Below, one piece after another: positions 25,382 through 34,725 of a stretch of 64,000 nucleotides of DNA. The notes under the pieces are model-generated. The model saw only the letters and a program-made list of their open reading frames with translations. It searched no databases and had not been told where the DNA came from. The DNA is taken from positions 1 through 64,000 of the forward strand of contig JAGVRI010000013.1 in the NCBI GenBank assembly GCA_018606645.1, read 5' to 3'. A program made the translations under genes and the position numbers. The DNA is from Chloroflexota bacterium. GTDB taxonomy: Bacteria; Chloroflexota; Anaerolineae; JAAYZQ01. Positions within the stretch are counted from its first letter, which is position 1, and every line of letters begins with the position of its first letter.

Positions 25382-26590
25382 CTACCTTTCCGCTGCCACA
25401 ATGCGCTTGAGAGCTGGAGCTCCCTCAAGCTTCCGCGCCGTGCGGTTCAAAATCCAGGCCGTGGCTGCGATGATCACCAGGCTCGCGATCGCCATCACTC
25501 CCCCCTGGACCCACGGTTCCCATCTAGGATCGGCCACCGGGATCTTGACCGCTATCCCAGCCAAAATCAGATTGACCAGGCTAAGCGGCACCAGGAACTT
25601 CCAGGAAAAGCCAACTAGATGATCGAAGCGCATCCGGGGGAAGGTGGCCCGGAACCACAGCATCAAAAAGATGACAAAGGAGGCCTTGCCGAACACAATG
25701 AACGGCGTCAACACCGGAGCCGCGTTCTCTAATCCGAAGAACTTGTAGCCGCCCAGGAAGAGAGTGGACAGCAGGATCGCGGAGGCGAACATGTTCACAT
25801 ACTCGGCAATGAAAAACATGGCGAACTTCATCCCGGAATATTCGACCATATAGCCGGCCACCAATTCCGAGTCGGCCTCCAGCAGATCGTTCGGTGAACG
25901 GTTTGTCTCGGCCAAGGCGCAGACCAGAAAGACGAAACCAGCGATGGGCATCACCAGAAAATAGGGGAGCGTCTGCGCCTCCACGATCCCCTGGGTAGAC
26001 ATGGTCTTGGTGAACAGAACGACGGCCAAAATGGAGAGGATCATGGGGACCTCATACGCCAGCAACTGGTTGACCACGCGGAAAGCGCTGAGCAAGGCAA
26101 ATTTGTTATCGGAGCCCCAGGCAGCGATCAACACCGCCAGGATATGAATGGTGCTGATGGCCACAATGTACAGCACCCCCACATTCAGGTCCTGACCAAT
26201 GATCCGCGGCCCCCATGGCAAGACAGCGTAGACCAGCAGCGACGGAATGACCACCAGGATAGGAGCCAGCATATGGAGTTGTCGGTCCGCTTTTTCAGGA
26301 ACAATGTCCTCTTTGGTCAGCATTTTGATGGCATCGGGGATCGCCTGGAGCAGACCGTAGGGCCAGACCCGATTGGGGCCGGGTCGGTCCTGCATGCGGG
26401 CTATGACTTTCCGTTCCATGGGCGTGAAGATCAGAACCGCCGCCACCCCAATGACGACCAGGACAAGGACCCCGAGGACATCGGCAATCAGGTTCACCGC
26501 CCAGGGCGGCAGGCCCCAGCCAGACAGCACGTTTCCCACCCAGGCCCCGAGCTCCGTCCAGAAATTCAGAACAAAATTCCAAAATCCCAT
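25382..26590 (-). CDS. nuoH: NADH-quinone oxidoreductase subunit H
   Basis: A 402-residue membrane subunit that forms the quinone cavity. ERKVIARMQDRPGPNRVWPYG, LLSAFRVVNQLLAYEVPM, ALAETNRSPNDLLEADSELV and the C-terminal FRATFPRMRFDHLVGFSWKF are diagnostic (each a separate block). The ATG at 26590 is chosen because GGGAGAGGAGCGA precedes it; an upstream in-frame start at 26698 would add 36 residues unlike the family. Confidence 0.95.
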   Translation of the reverse strand: MGFWNFVLNFWTELGAWVGNVLSGWGLPPWAVNLIADVLGVLVLVVIGVAAVLIFTPMERKVIARMQDRPGPNRVWPYGLLQAIPDAIKMLTKEDIVPEKADRQLHMLAPILVVIPSLLVYAVLPWGPRIIGQDLNVGVLYIVAISTIHILAVLIAAWGSDNKFALLSAFRVVNQLLAYEVPMILSILAVVLFTKTMSTQGIVEAQTLPYFLVMPIAGFVFLVCALAETNRSPNDLLEADSELVAGYMVEYSGMKFAMFFIAEYVNMFASAILLSTLFLGGYKFFGLENAAPVLTPFIVFGKASFVIFLMLWFRATFPRMRFDHLVGFSWKFLVPLSLVNLILAGIAVKIPVADPRWEPWVQGGVMAIASLVIIAATAWILNRTARKLEGAPALKRIVAAER

Positions 26591-26719
26591 TCGCTCCTCT
26601 CCCAATATGGCCAGGACGGGAAGATAAAAGCCATCCTCTGTACAGGTTAGGCTTCTAACGTCCGTCCTGCACGGTGATGACGTTGCGGTCCATTCCAATT
26701 CGTTTGTGAAACTGATCGC

Positions 26720-27076
26720 TCATTGCCAGCGCAAGGCGCCCTTGCGCCAGGCATAGACGAGGCCGATAGTCAGGATGCCCAGAAAGAGAAAGACTTCGGC
26801 CAGCGCCCAAAGACCGACTCGGTGGTAGGCGACGGCCCAGGGGAAAAGAAACACGGCCTCCACATCAAAGGCGACAAAGATCAGAGCGTAGATGTAGTAC
26901 TGGGCTCGAAATCGCACCCACGCGTCGCCGATCGTTTCGAGGCCGCATTCATAAATGGCCGTTTTGACCGGATTGGGTTTCTTGGGTCGCAACAACCAGG
27001 CGATTCCCAAGGCAAGGAATGGAAATGCAATGGCAACTAGAACAAATACCCCGATGAAGTGATAGTCTGACAGCAA
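26720..27076 (-). CDS. nuoA: NADH-quinone oxidoreductase subunit A
   Basis: A 118-residue three-helix subunit. KTAIYECGLETIGDAWVRF includes the conserved Cys of the quinone-site loop, and YIYALIFVAFDVEAVFLFPW follows. TTG at 27076 (MLSDYHF) gives the family length and sits 8 bases behind GGAGG; GTG at 27082 is possible but too close to that site. Here nuoA is followed directly by nuoH, while B, CD and I lie 22 kb away. Confidence 0.93.
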   Translation of the reverse strand: MLSDYHFIGVFVLVAIAFPFLALGIAWLLRPKKPNPVKTAIYECGLETIGDAWVRFRAQYYIYALIFVAFDVEAVFLFPWAVAYHRVGLWALAEVFLFLGILTIGLVYAWRKGALRWQ

Positions 27077-27113
27077 TGTCACTCCCTCCGTCGTCTGGTT
27101 GCAAGACGCAGCT

Positions 27114-27142
27114 ATTATGCCATAACTTCCCGGAAAGCGCAA
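27114..27142 (-). promoter_or_regulatory. Promoter of the nuoA-H-J-K-L-M-N cluster
   Basis: On the minus strand TTGCGC (27142-27137), 17 bp and CATAAT (27119-27114). The -10 differs from consensus at one base. It lies about 30 bases before the likely nuoA start. Confidence 0.6.
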
Positions 27143-27244
27143 GATTGCCGCCGCGAGGGTGTTGAGATACTTGAGAGAAGCCAACGTCCCTGCAGGTGCA
27201 TACCCGACCCAAGGTCCCGGAGACACATCTCGCTGCCGGCGCTT

Positions 27245-28033
27245 TTATTGGGCCTGGATGAGAAAGCCGATTGCAGTGAGGATGGCGATCAGGCATGGCT
27301 GATGCAGTAAGTAGATGATTAACGAGTGACGGCCCAGCCAGATCAGCTCCCTGGCCCCGGCTCGTTTCGCCAGGTTGGGCAGGTCGAGTCGAGGCACGCC
27401 GCCCGGATATAGAAGTTGACCAGCGAGCACACCCAACAGCACGATCCCAAACCAGGGAATCAAGGGGAAATAATCCATCTGGGGCATGGCCAGCGGCTGT
27501 AGACCCAACAACTGGAGCGCTGGATGGGACACGGGAAGCCGAGGGACGAGATGGTCCAGGGCAATCACCCCGACGGCCACAGCCAGGGTTCCCCATCGCG
27601 ATCGGAGGAATGGATAGGCGAGGATGGTTGCCGCGCCAATACAGTGCAGAATGCCAAAAAGGATGACCAACCGGCCCGTGTACAGCCAAGTGACCAGGGT
27701 CACCACCATCCCCCAGCCGATCAGTTTCAGTCCACGGGCCACATAGCGGCCGTAAAGCTTCCAGCCGTCCGTCTGGCGACGAGACCGCGCGCGACTGAGC
27801 GCCAGCGAAACCCCCACCAGCACGATGAACAGGGTGGCCGTCAGCCGCGCCAGGCCTCCCCACCACCCACCATACACATCCGTCTGAACCAGATGAAACA
27901 GGGTCAGGTCAAAGACCAGATGGTAGAGGACCATCGTCACCACCGCCACCCCGCGCAAGGCATCTATCTCCCAGTAGCGGCTTTCCGGATTGGGGTGCAA
28001 TAGCAACAAGAAGTATCCTAGCCTGCGGATCAT
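27245..28033 (-). CDS. DUF1624 / heparan-alpha-glucosaminide N-acetyltransferase-like membrane protein
   Basis: A 262-residue protein with about seven hydrophobic segments. RYWEIDALRGVAVVTMVLYH near the N-terminus is the signature of the DUF1624/HGSNAT catalytic family, and FLIQA-type C-terminal segments follow (IWLGRHSLIIYLLHQPCLIA). These proteins are thought to move acyl groups across the membrane. The substrate is unknown. It starts 16 bases after the preceding gene ends and may be its co-transcribed partner. Confidence 0.8.
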   Translation of the reverse strand: MIRRLGYFLLLLHPNPESRYWEIDALRGVAVVTMVLYHLVFDLTLFHLVQTDVYGGWWGGLARLTATLFIVLVGVSLALSRARSRRQTDGWKLYGRYVARGLKLIGWGMVVTLVTWLYTGRLVILFGILHCIGAATILAYPFLRSRWGTLAVAVGVIALDHLVPRLPVSHPALQLLGLQPLAMPQMDYFPLIPWFGIVLLGVLAGQLLYPGGVPRLDLPNLAKRAGARELIWLGRHSLIIYLLHQPCLIAILTAIGFLIQAQ

Positions 28034-28049
28034 TCGCTATCCTCCGGGC

Positions 28050-29150
28050 TCAATCTCCCGTGTTCGCTGATGGCAATCCCAGAGTGGCCAGGAGCGGCAG
28101 ATGGTCCGATTGTCCATCCCAATCGCCAACCCGGATGTCCAGAATCTGCCAGTGGCGAGAGCACCATACATAGTCGATGCGAAAGAGACGAGCAGGCAAC
28201 GCATGTCCGTCCAGACCCCTCGCTGAAGCGGGCACGGTATGGCCGAACCCCCATCCGGCCTCGCGATGGACATCCCGGAGCCTGGTTGCCATCAGGCGGT
28301 AGGCGCGGTTCTGGTCGGTCATGTTCAAGTCGCCAGCGACAATGGCCGGCCCGTCGTGCTCGGCTACCCGATGCAGCCAGAGCAAGACTTCTTCCTCCTG
28401 AAGTCGGAAGACTCGTTCGAACCTGCGCCGCGCTGATACCGAAGCAAAAAACGGATCGGGAGACAGGGCATGGACGTTCAATACCAGCACTTTTTGTCCG
28501 GCAAGGTCGATCGAGATCACCTGGGCACCGTGCTTCCAGCCATCACCCCGCGCCGGATCGGGGACCTCGCCCTGGTCCTGCAATGGGTAACGGCTGAACA
28601 CACCGAGGCCGGTGACTCCTTCCTCGGGCAACAGCGCTCGATATGGGTATTCATCTTGCAGGCGGACGGTCAGGTCTTCCGCCAAACGCGGAGTTAACTC
28701 CTGCAAGCAGATCAGATCCGGCACTTGAACACGGGCGAGCTGTTCGATCGATTCGCCCGTCTCGCGCTGATACATCACATTCAAGCTCATCACGCGGACT
28801 GTGGCAGCCGCATCGGTTCCAGAGAATGTGAGAGGTGGGAAGAACAGTTCGCCGTACAGGCCGAGTAAGATGATGGTTGGCACCGTCGTTGCCACGATGG
28901 TTGACCGACGGCGCCTCAAAGCCAGCGGCCACAGGAAGAGCAGCGGCGAAAAGAGGTAAAGGCTCAGGATGTTGGCCAGGGCCAGCCACCACCAGCGGTC
29001 CCCAACGAGCAGGCGCAGGGCCTGCCAGACGACAACGGCCACGGCATAGGCAACTGCCAGGACGTTTATCAGGCCAACGGGCCGTTGCTGCCTGTTCTTG
29101 ATCGCCAAGTGGACGCGTATACGCTGCTGGCTGGTCCCTGGACCTCCCAT
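28050..29150 (-). CDS. Endonuclease/exonuclease/phosphatase family protein with N-terminal membrane helices
   Basis: A 366-residue protein. Three hydrophobic segments lie in the first 100 residues (VLAVAYAVAVVVWQALRLLV, WWWLALANILSLYLFSPLLF, IVATTVPTIILLGLYG). A catalytic domain follows: VRVMSLNVMYQ, DLICLQEL, AIVAGDLNMTDQ, RIDYVWCS and SDHLPLLATL carry the metal-binding and catalytic Asn, Glu, Asp and His of this fold. The layout matches membrane-tethered VanJ-like members, whose catalytic domain faces outward. It starts 11 bases after ileS ends. Confidence 0.85.
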   Translation of the reverse strand: MGGPGTSQQRIRVHLAIKNRQQRPVGLINVLAVAYAVAVVVWQALRLLVGDRWWWLALANILSLYLFSPLLFLWPLALRRRRSTIVATTVPTIILLGLYGELFFPPLTFSGTDAAATVRVMSLNVMYQRETGESIEQLARVQVPDLICLQELTPRLAEDLTVRLQDEYPYRALLPEEGVTGLGVFSRYPLQDQGEVPDPARGDGWKHGAQVISIDLAGQKVLVLNVHALSPDPFFASVSARRRFERVFRLQEEEVLLWLHRVAEHDGPAIVAGDLNMTDQNRAYRLMATRLRDVHREAGWGFGHTVPASARGLDGHALPARLFRIDYVWCSRHWQILDIRVGDWDGQSDHLPLLATLGLPSANTGD

Positions 29151-29161
29151 CCTTGGGGCCT

Positions 29162-32100
29162 TTACGCCTTCTTGATCCCGAGAGTGACCGGATGGCGTTC
29201 GAGCTTGAAGCTCTCCCGGCGCACCACATCGTCGGGCACAGGACCAGGGATCAGTTCCCGGCTCAGCGTCTCATCCTGAATGAAGCGGGCCCATTCCTGG
29301 AATGCGACTTTCAGCTCGTCGTCCGTGTCATAATAGGTGATGATCCGGTCATCGAGTTGAAGATTCGCTTCTTTGCGCATGTTCTGGATGCGGCGAATCA
29401 GGTCGCGCGCCCACCCTTCCCGGGTGAGTTCGGGGGTAAGAGTCACGTCCACGGCCACCACCAGCCCCTTGCCTTCCGCCACTGCGTAGCCTTCCCGGCC
29501 ATGGAGGCGGACTTTGACCTCTTCCGGCATCAGTTCGACGGCCGGACCGCCATCTTCCAGTTCCAGGGTCACGCTCAACCCTGCGTTCAGGCGTCGGGCG
29601 AGCGCCGCCGCGTCGGCGGTGGTCAGGGCCTTGCGCAGCAGAGGGAAGCGCTTGCCAAGCCTGGGCCCCAAAAGATCAGGCAGCGGGCTGATTTCGTACT
29701 CGACCAGGTCGGCCTCCTGCGATACGAATTCCAGCGTCTTGACGTTCAGTTCATCGATCACGAGCTCGACCAGACTCCCCAGGCGAGTGGCCTGATCGCC
29801 GGCATACACACGCACCCGGGCCAGAGGTTGCCGGAGCTTGATATTGCAGGCGCTGCGCGCTGAGCGGCCCAGGGCAGCGATTTGCATCGCCAGGGACATC
29901 CGATCCAACAAATCCTGGTCAATGGCGGTCTCGTCCGCCGTCGGCCAGTCACACAGATGCACACTCTCGGGCGCGCTCTGGTCAACCGAGCGGACCAGAT
30001 TCTGGTACATGGCCTCGGTCACAAACGGCACAAAGGGAGCCAGGATCTTGACCAGTGTCACCAGCACCTGGTAGAGCGTGACGTAGGCTGCCTCCTTGTC
30101 GGCATCATGTTCGCTCTTCCAGAATCTCCGGCGGCTGCGGCGGACGTACCAATTGGTCAAGTCATCCAGGAATGGTTCGACCGCCAGGGTTGCCCCGTAG
30201 GGATCATAGTCGTCCAGCCGCTCCGTAGCAACGGCAACCACCTGGTTTAACCGGGCCAGAATCCAGCGGTCGAGTTCCGTCAGATCGGCTGTGCGCTGCA
30301 CCTTTTGTCCCTGATCGAAACGGGGCGTCCATTGGTCCAGGTTGGCGTAGGTGACCAGGAAGGTGTACACGTTCCACAGCGGGATCAGGAAGCGGCGCCG
30401 GGTTTCATCGGCACGCGCATAACCGAACAGGAGATTGTTTTCCGGTTTGTGGGTGCAATACATCCAGCGCATCACGTCCACGCCCATGGTATCGGCCGCA
30501 TCGTTGAATTCAATAGCGTTCCCCCAGCTTTTGTGCATGGGCCGCCCGTCCTCGGCAAAGAGGGTGGCATACGTCTGCACCGTCCGGAACGGGGCTTTGC
30601 GCTCCATGATCGTGCTCATGGCCAGCAAGCTGTAGAACCAGTTGCGGAATTGGCCGGGGAAACTCTCGGTAATTAGGTCGGCGGGGAACCATTGCCGCCA
30701 GTAATCGCGATTGGTCCGGTATTGAAGGGTGGAGAAGGCGACGATTCCCGCATCCAGCCAGGGATTCCCCACATCCGGGATGCGGCTGATCAGGGCGCCG
30801 CACTTCTCACAGCGGATCTTGACGGCGTCTACATAGGGCCGGTGCGGTGTATGGCCCTCGAACTCCTCCCAGCCGGCGACTGCTCGCGTCTTGAGCTCCT
30901 CCTCGCTGCCGATCACGTCGAACCAGCCGCACAGATGACATTCCCAGATGGGCAAGGCCAATCCCCAGTACCGCTTCTTGGAGATCATCCAGTCATGCAT
31001 GTTGCGCAGCCAGTCCATTTCCCGCTCAAAGCCAAAATCGGGGATCCAACGGGTCTCCTGGACCACCTCCATGATCTGATAGCGCAACCGCGTCTCTTTT
31101 TCCTCGGCCGTGATCTGCTCGTACGGTTTGTCCAGGGGTTCACCCATGTGAATGAACCACTCATCAACCAGACGGAAGACCAGTTCCTCGTGACAGCGCC
31201 AGCAGACCGGATAGCGGTGGGTGTAATCCTGGAGCCGGTAGAGGAGGCCTTTGTCCTTCAGATTGTCAAAGATCGGCTGGGCGGTGTGATGAACGCTCAT
31301 GCCGGTCAACCAGTCAAAACCATCCAGAAAGATGCCCCCTTCGTCCAGTGGAGCAATGGCCGGCAAGCCGAGCTGTTTGCCCAGGGCAAAGTCCTCCGCG
31401 CCACAGCCGGGCGCGATGTGGACGATCCCGGTACCCTCCGTTTCACCCACCTGGTCCCACAAGATAACGCGATGGGCGGCCGCAGCGCCGCTCTCCTGCT
31501 GGGCCGGCAGCTCATCAAAGGGGCCGTCATAGGTCCATCCTTCCAGTTCCACCCCAGGCTTTTCATCCAACACCGTGTAAGATCCTCGTACAGCATTGCT
31601 TAGCGCCCCCTTGCTCAGCCATAAGCGAAGGGAGTCCTGCTCGATCAGCACATAGGGCAGGTCAGGGTGGACAGCGGCCGCCACGTTGCTGGTCAACGTC
31701 CAGGGCGTGGTCGTCCACACCAGCAGGTCTTCACCAGGGCGGTTGCGCAACGGGAAACGGAGAAACACACTGGGGTGGGTCAACTCCTCGTACCCTTCGG
31801 TGACGATCTCGTGCTGGCTGATGCCGGTGCCACAGCGGGTACACCAGGGCATGACATCGGTCCCTTTGTAGATCCACCCCCGTTCATGGCACTTTTTCAG
31901 CGCGGTCCAGATCGTATAATTGTTCTCATCGCTGAAGGTAAAATAACTGCCTCCCAGCTCGGGCAGGCCCAGCCGCCCGACAATCTGCTCCACCGTGCCG
32001 GTCACTGGTCCCTGCGGGCCTTCGACGGTGAGAACCTGCAATGGGTCCTCGGCCATTTTGCGCTCCAGGTAGCGCAAAAAATCAGGGTCGTTCCAGTCCA

Positions 32101-32524
32101 TCCAGTAACCGAGGCGGATCGATTGTTCGGTCTGAACCGCTGCATAATGCAACACCCGCTGTTTGCACAGGTTGACAAATTCGGCCAAGCCGTAGGCTTC
32201 AATATCCTTCTTGGTCTTGAATCCCTGGTCCCGCTCGACGTTGACCTCCACCCACAGTCCTTGACAGTCAAAGCCGTTCTGCCAGCGTTGCTCAAAGCCG
32301 CGCATGGCCTTGTAGCGCTGAAAGAGGTCCTTATAGGTACGTCCCCAGGCATGGTGTACCCCCATGGGGTTATTGGCCGTGATCGGGCCGTCGATAAATG
32401 AGAACCGTGGGCCCCCACGGTTCTTGGCCTGCAGTTTCTGGAAGGCGCTGATCTGTTTCCAGAAGTCAAGGACCTCGTACTCTTGTTTTACAAAATCCAC
32501 CTGGCTGGGCACTGTTCGGAACAT
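29162..32524 (-). CDS. ileS: Isoleucyl-tRNA synthetase (IleRS2 type) with swapped GxHH signature
   Basis: A 1120-residue class I aminoacyl-tRNA synthetase. The HIGH signature reads GVHH (bases 32351-32362), inside NPMGVHHAWGRTYKD, and the KMSKS loop reads PMHKS (30527-30541). The editing domain has TTPWTLTSNVAAAVHP. Zinc-type Cys pairs appear at CTRC, CWRC, CHLC and CEKC. The C-terminal part has the tRNA-binding fold. An upstream T-box with AUC specifier independently supports isoleucine. ATG at 32524 has GGAGGA just before it; ATG at 32539 overlaps the preceding stop and would add five residues. Confidence 0.92.
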   Translation of the reverse strand: MFRTVPSQVDFVKQEYEVLDFWKQISAFQKLQAKNRGGPRFSFIDGPITANNPMGVHHAWGRTYKDLFQRYKAMRGFEQRWQNGFDCQGLWVEVNVERDQGFKTKKDIEAYGLAEFVNLCKQRVLHYAAVQTEQSIRLGYWMDWNDPDFLRYLERKMAEDPLQVLTVEGPQGPVTGTVEQIVGRLGLPELGGSYFTFSDENNYTIWTALKKCHERGWIYKGTDVMPWCTRCGTGISQHEIVTEGYEELTHPSVFLRFPLRNRPGEDLLVWTTTPWTLTSNVAAAVHPDLPYVLIEQDSLRLWLSKGALSNAVRGSYTVLDEKPGVELEGWTYDGPFDELPAQQESGAAAAHRVILWDQVGETEGTGIVHIAPGCGAEDFALGKQLGLPAIAPLDEGGIFLDGFDWLTGMSVHHTAQPIFDNLKDKGLLYRLQDYTHRYPVCWRCHEELVFRLVDEWFIHMGEPLDKPYEQITAEEKETRLRYQIMEVVQETRWIPDFGFEREMDWLRNMHDWMISKKRYWGLALPIWECHLCGWFDVIGSEEELKTRAVAGWEEFEGHTPHRPYVDAVKIRCEKCGALISRIPDVGNPWLDAGIVAFSTLQYRTNRDYWRQWFPADLITESFPGQFRNWFYSLLAMSTIMERKAPFRTVQTYATLFAEDGRPMHKSWGNAIEFNDAADTMGVDVMRWMYCTHKPENNLLFGYARADETRRRFLIPLWNVYTFLVTYANLDQWTPRFDQGQKVQRTADLTELDRWILARLNQVVAVATERLDDYDPYGATLAVEPFLDDLTNWYVRRSRRRFWKSEHDADKEAAYVTLYQVLVTLVKILAPFVPFVTEAMYQNLVRSVDQSAPESVHLCDWPTADETAIDQDLLDRMSLAMQIAALGRSARSACNIKLRQPLARVRVYAGDQATRLGSLVELVIDELNVKTLEFVSQEADLVEYEISPLPDLLGPRLGKRFPLLRKALTTADAAALARRLNAGLSVTLELEDGGPAVELMPEEVKVRLHGREGYAVAEGKGLVVAVDVTLTPELTREGWARDLIRRIQNMRKEANLQLDDRIITYYDTDDELKVAFQEWARFIQDETLSRELIPGPVPDDVVRRESFKLERHPVTLGIKKA

Positions 32525-32535
32525 ATCTCCTCCGC

Positions 32536-33240
32536 TCATAGTTCGATGTAGATCCGTTTGTTGATCGCCCCTTTACTTTTATAGTCCACCACGCGCACCG
32601 GACCGACTTCTCGGGTATTGGCCACGTGAGTGCCGCCGTCTGCTTGTAGATCCAGGCCCACGATCTCGACAATGCGCACCTGCTGGATGTGAGGCGGAAG
32701 CAGGTTGATCTTGGTGCGGATCAGGTCGGGGATCTGAAACGCCTCTTCACGGGGCAGGATAGCAGTCCGTACTGGAAGGCCCTTTTCGATCTCGGCGTTC
32801 ACGCTGGCCTCGATCTCGGCAACCAGTTCCTTACGCATGGTCTCGAACTCAAAGTCCATACGGCCCTGAAGCGGCTCCATGTTTCCCCCGGTGACCAGCG
32901 CCCCATAGTCCCGCCAGACCACACCGCACAAGACGTGGAGAGCGGTATGGGTGCGCATGAGCTGATAGCGCCGTTCCCAATCCAGCTCCCCCAAGACCCA
33001 CGTTCCAACGGGAGGAACATCTCCCTCAAGGAAGTGCCATACCTCGTCTCCTTGTTTCTGAACTTTCACCACTCGCGCCGATCCACCTTCCCAACTCAGA
33101 AGGCCTGTGTCATGCGGCTGCCCACCTCCGCCAGGGTAAAAAGCGGTCCGGTCCAGAACCACCGCCGACCCCTCAGTTGCTGTTACCTGTGCGTCAAACT
33201 GCTTCAGATAACTATCCATCTGATACAAATGTTCCGTCAT
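32536..33240 (-). CDS. AlaX-like alanyl-tRNA editing protein
   Basis: A 234-residue stand-alone editing-domain protein. RTAFYPGGGGQPHDTG matches the AlaRS-type editing entry motif. HTALH and DGGTHVANT supply the zinc-binding residues (His, His and His; Gly stands where longer relatives have Cys). These proteins hydrolyse mischarged tRNA such as Ser-tRNA(Ala). It lies between the T-box-led unknown gene and ileS, so its expression should follow isoleucine charging. The ATG at 33240 has AGAGGAG upstream. Confidence 0.88.
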   Translation of the reverse strand: MTEHLYQMDSYLKQFDAQVTATEGSAVVLDRTAFYPGGGGQPHDTGLLSWEGGSARVVKVQKQGDEVWHFLEGDVPPVGTWVLGELDWERRYQLMRTHTALHVLCGVVWRDYGALVTGGNMEPLQGRMDFEFETMRKELVAEIEASVNAEIEKGLPVRTAILPREEAFQIPDLIRTKINLLPPHIQQVRIVEIVGLDLQADGGTHVANTREVGPVRVVDYKSKGAINKRIYIEL

Positions 33241-33280
33241 CTTGCTCCTCTTTTCACACCGAGTTTTGATGAATGGTCAT

Positions 33281-34285
33281 CTACATCGTCGTTTCGCTTT
33301 CCCCTCTCGGTAGATAGGGGTTCCACTGCCGTTCTGGTTTGTTCTGTTCCTGCTGGTAGAAGGTGATTACCTCGTTGAGGAGGGTTTCCAGGCTCAGGCT
33401 GCTGGGCGCTGGTTGGCCGTCCGGCGCCAGAGGCTGGAGAGCCGGGGTGGGGGCGGCGTTGCCATCAAATGCCCACCGAGCCCCCGAGCGCTCCAGGTCC
33501 TGCAAACGGGGTAGCAACGGAGTCAGGTCCACCCGGGGCATGACCGGTCGGCTGACAAATTGCACCCAGCTCTCATAGCGATAGCGGAGACAGTAGTAGC
33601 CGCCTGGCAAGGCGGTCAGCACTCGGAGGCGTTGTGTATGATTATACAGGACCATCGGGTGCAGAGCCTCTGGCGCCTGCACCACTGCCAGGTCAACATG
33701 GGGCACTTCGCGCAATTCCACCTGACCCGTCACCAGAGCGGTCTTGCTCCGCAACATCGCTGACCATTCCGGGTTCCAATACACTTCAAACCGTTCGATT
33801 TCATCGAGGAAGCGAGCGAGTAAGGGCAAGAGCGCCAAATAGCGGCTGCTTCCGGAGCCATCATCTTCCTGGAGCCTGGCCGCGAGGGGCGAGCTCAACG
33901 GATTGCTATAACTCCGAATGGTAAATACGACTTTGGCTGCCTGGGGACGGCGATAGGTATTGAAATCGCCAGCAGTGGCCACATCTATCAACAAATCCCG
34001 TTGTTTGAGCGCCAGCTTGGGATAGAGCATGGCCCATACGGCGCACAGGCCGTCTTCATCAAAGTGGTTATTTGAGACCACACGCACGCCCGGTGCGTAC
34101 TGCTTGCTGGCCGTGGGTATGGACAGATAGTTCAGGACGATCTCGGTGCTGGTATCGGCCCGAAATGCCGGCGGGGAGCTACTGCCGGGCCAGTGGCTCA
34201 GGGTTAACACCGTATCCGCCTGAGCTGCTCCGTCCACAATGACGTTCGGTACGCCACTCAGCCTGGAATAGGGTAGATATTTCAC
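33281..34285 (-). CDS. Uncharacterised protein (DUF6687-like) led by the Ile T-box
   Basis: A 334-residue soluble protein with no domain I can name securely; it resembles proteins I recall as DUF6687. Features: an N-terminal YLPYSRLSGVPNVIVDG, then VVSNNHFDEDGLCAVWAML. The H-x-D-x-D-G pattern there is like motif I of DHH phosphoesterases, although no DHH triad is seen. LLIDVATAGDF follows. GTG at 34285 is preferred because GAGAGGTGAT lies six bases before it; ATG at 34303 would add six residues. It is the first gene after the isoleucine T-box and 40 bases before the AlaX-like gene, so a role linked to tRNA or branched amino acids is plausible but unproven. Confidence 0.7.
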   Translation of the reverse strand: MKYLPYSRLSGVPNVIVDGAAQADTVLTLSHWPGSSSPPAFRADTSTEIVLNYLSIPTASKQYAPGVRVVSNNHFDEDGLCAVWAMLYPKLALKQRDLLIDVATAGDFNTYRRPQAAKVVFTIRSYSNPLSSPLAARLQEDDGSGSSRYLALLPLLARFLDEIERFEVYWNPEWSAMLRSKTALVTGQVELREVPHVDLAVVQAPEALHPMVLYNHTQRLRVLTALPGGYYCLRYRYESWVQFVSRPVMPRVDLTPLLPRLQDLERSGARWAFDGNAAPTPALQPLAPDGQPAPSSLSLETLLNEVITFYQQEQNKPERQWNPYLPRGESETTM

Positions 34286-34336
34286 CGATCGATCACCTCT
34301 CATCCATTAGACGCAAAGACACATGTGAAAGAAACG

Positions 34337-34366
34337 AAAAAGCCCTCGATCCTGAGGGACGAGGGC
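34337..34366 (-). terminator. T-box regulated terminator
   Basis: GCCCTCG (34366-34360) pairs with CGAGGGC (34348-34342) around an 11-base loop, followed by TTTTT (34341-34337) on the minus strand, just after the T-box sequence. Confidence 0.9.
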
Positions 34367-34690
34367 GCTCATCTCTTACCCCCGCGGTACCACCCTGCTT
34401 AGCGTGACCGCTCACTCGACCGGGTACAGTTCCCTGCCGCAGAAATCCGATCAGAGCCTGAACCGGCTCAGGGCCTGTCTCTGTCAGCTCCAGGACGATA
34501 CCCGCGCCCGGTTAACGGTGGGCGAAACCGACCAAGTCTACTAGTCAGCCTGACTTCTGGCCGACGTTCGGTTGGCAGCTCCGGGAGGATATTCAGCGGG
34601 CTTTCCGTATCCGACTTGCACCCCTCAGGCCGGACTCTCTGCACGTTCCACCGCGCTTACTCGTTCCCTTCACAGCCGTTGAAATATGAA
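34337..34690 (-). promoter_or_regulatory. T-box riboswitch, isoleucine (AUC specifier)
   Basis: Read on the minus strand, the leader has a stem I region with AGAGAG, then a specifier region GAATATCCTCCCGGAGC in which AUC (34590-34588) is in the specifier position. The near-invariant T-box AGGGTGGTACCGCGGG is at 34396-34381, and a terminator follows. Uncharged tRNA(Ile) would stabilise the antiterminator and switch on the genes downstream: the unknown gene, the AlaX-like gene and ileS. Confidence 0.92.
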
Positions 34691-34725
34691 CTTGTCGCCT
34701 GGCCTCAAGGCCAGATACCAAAGCT

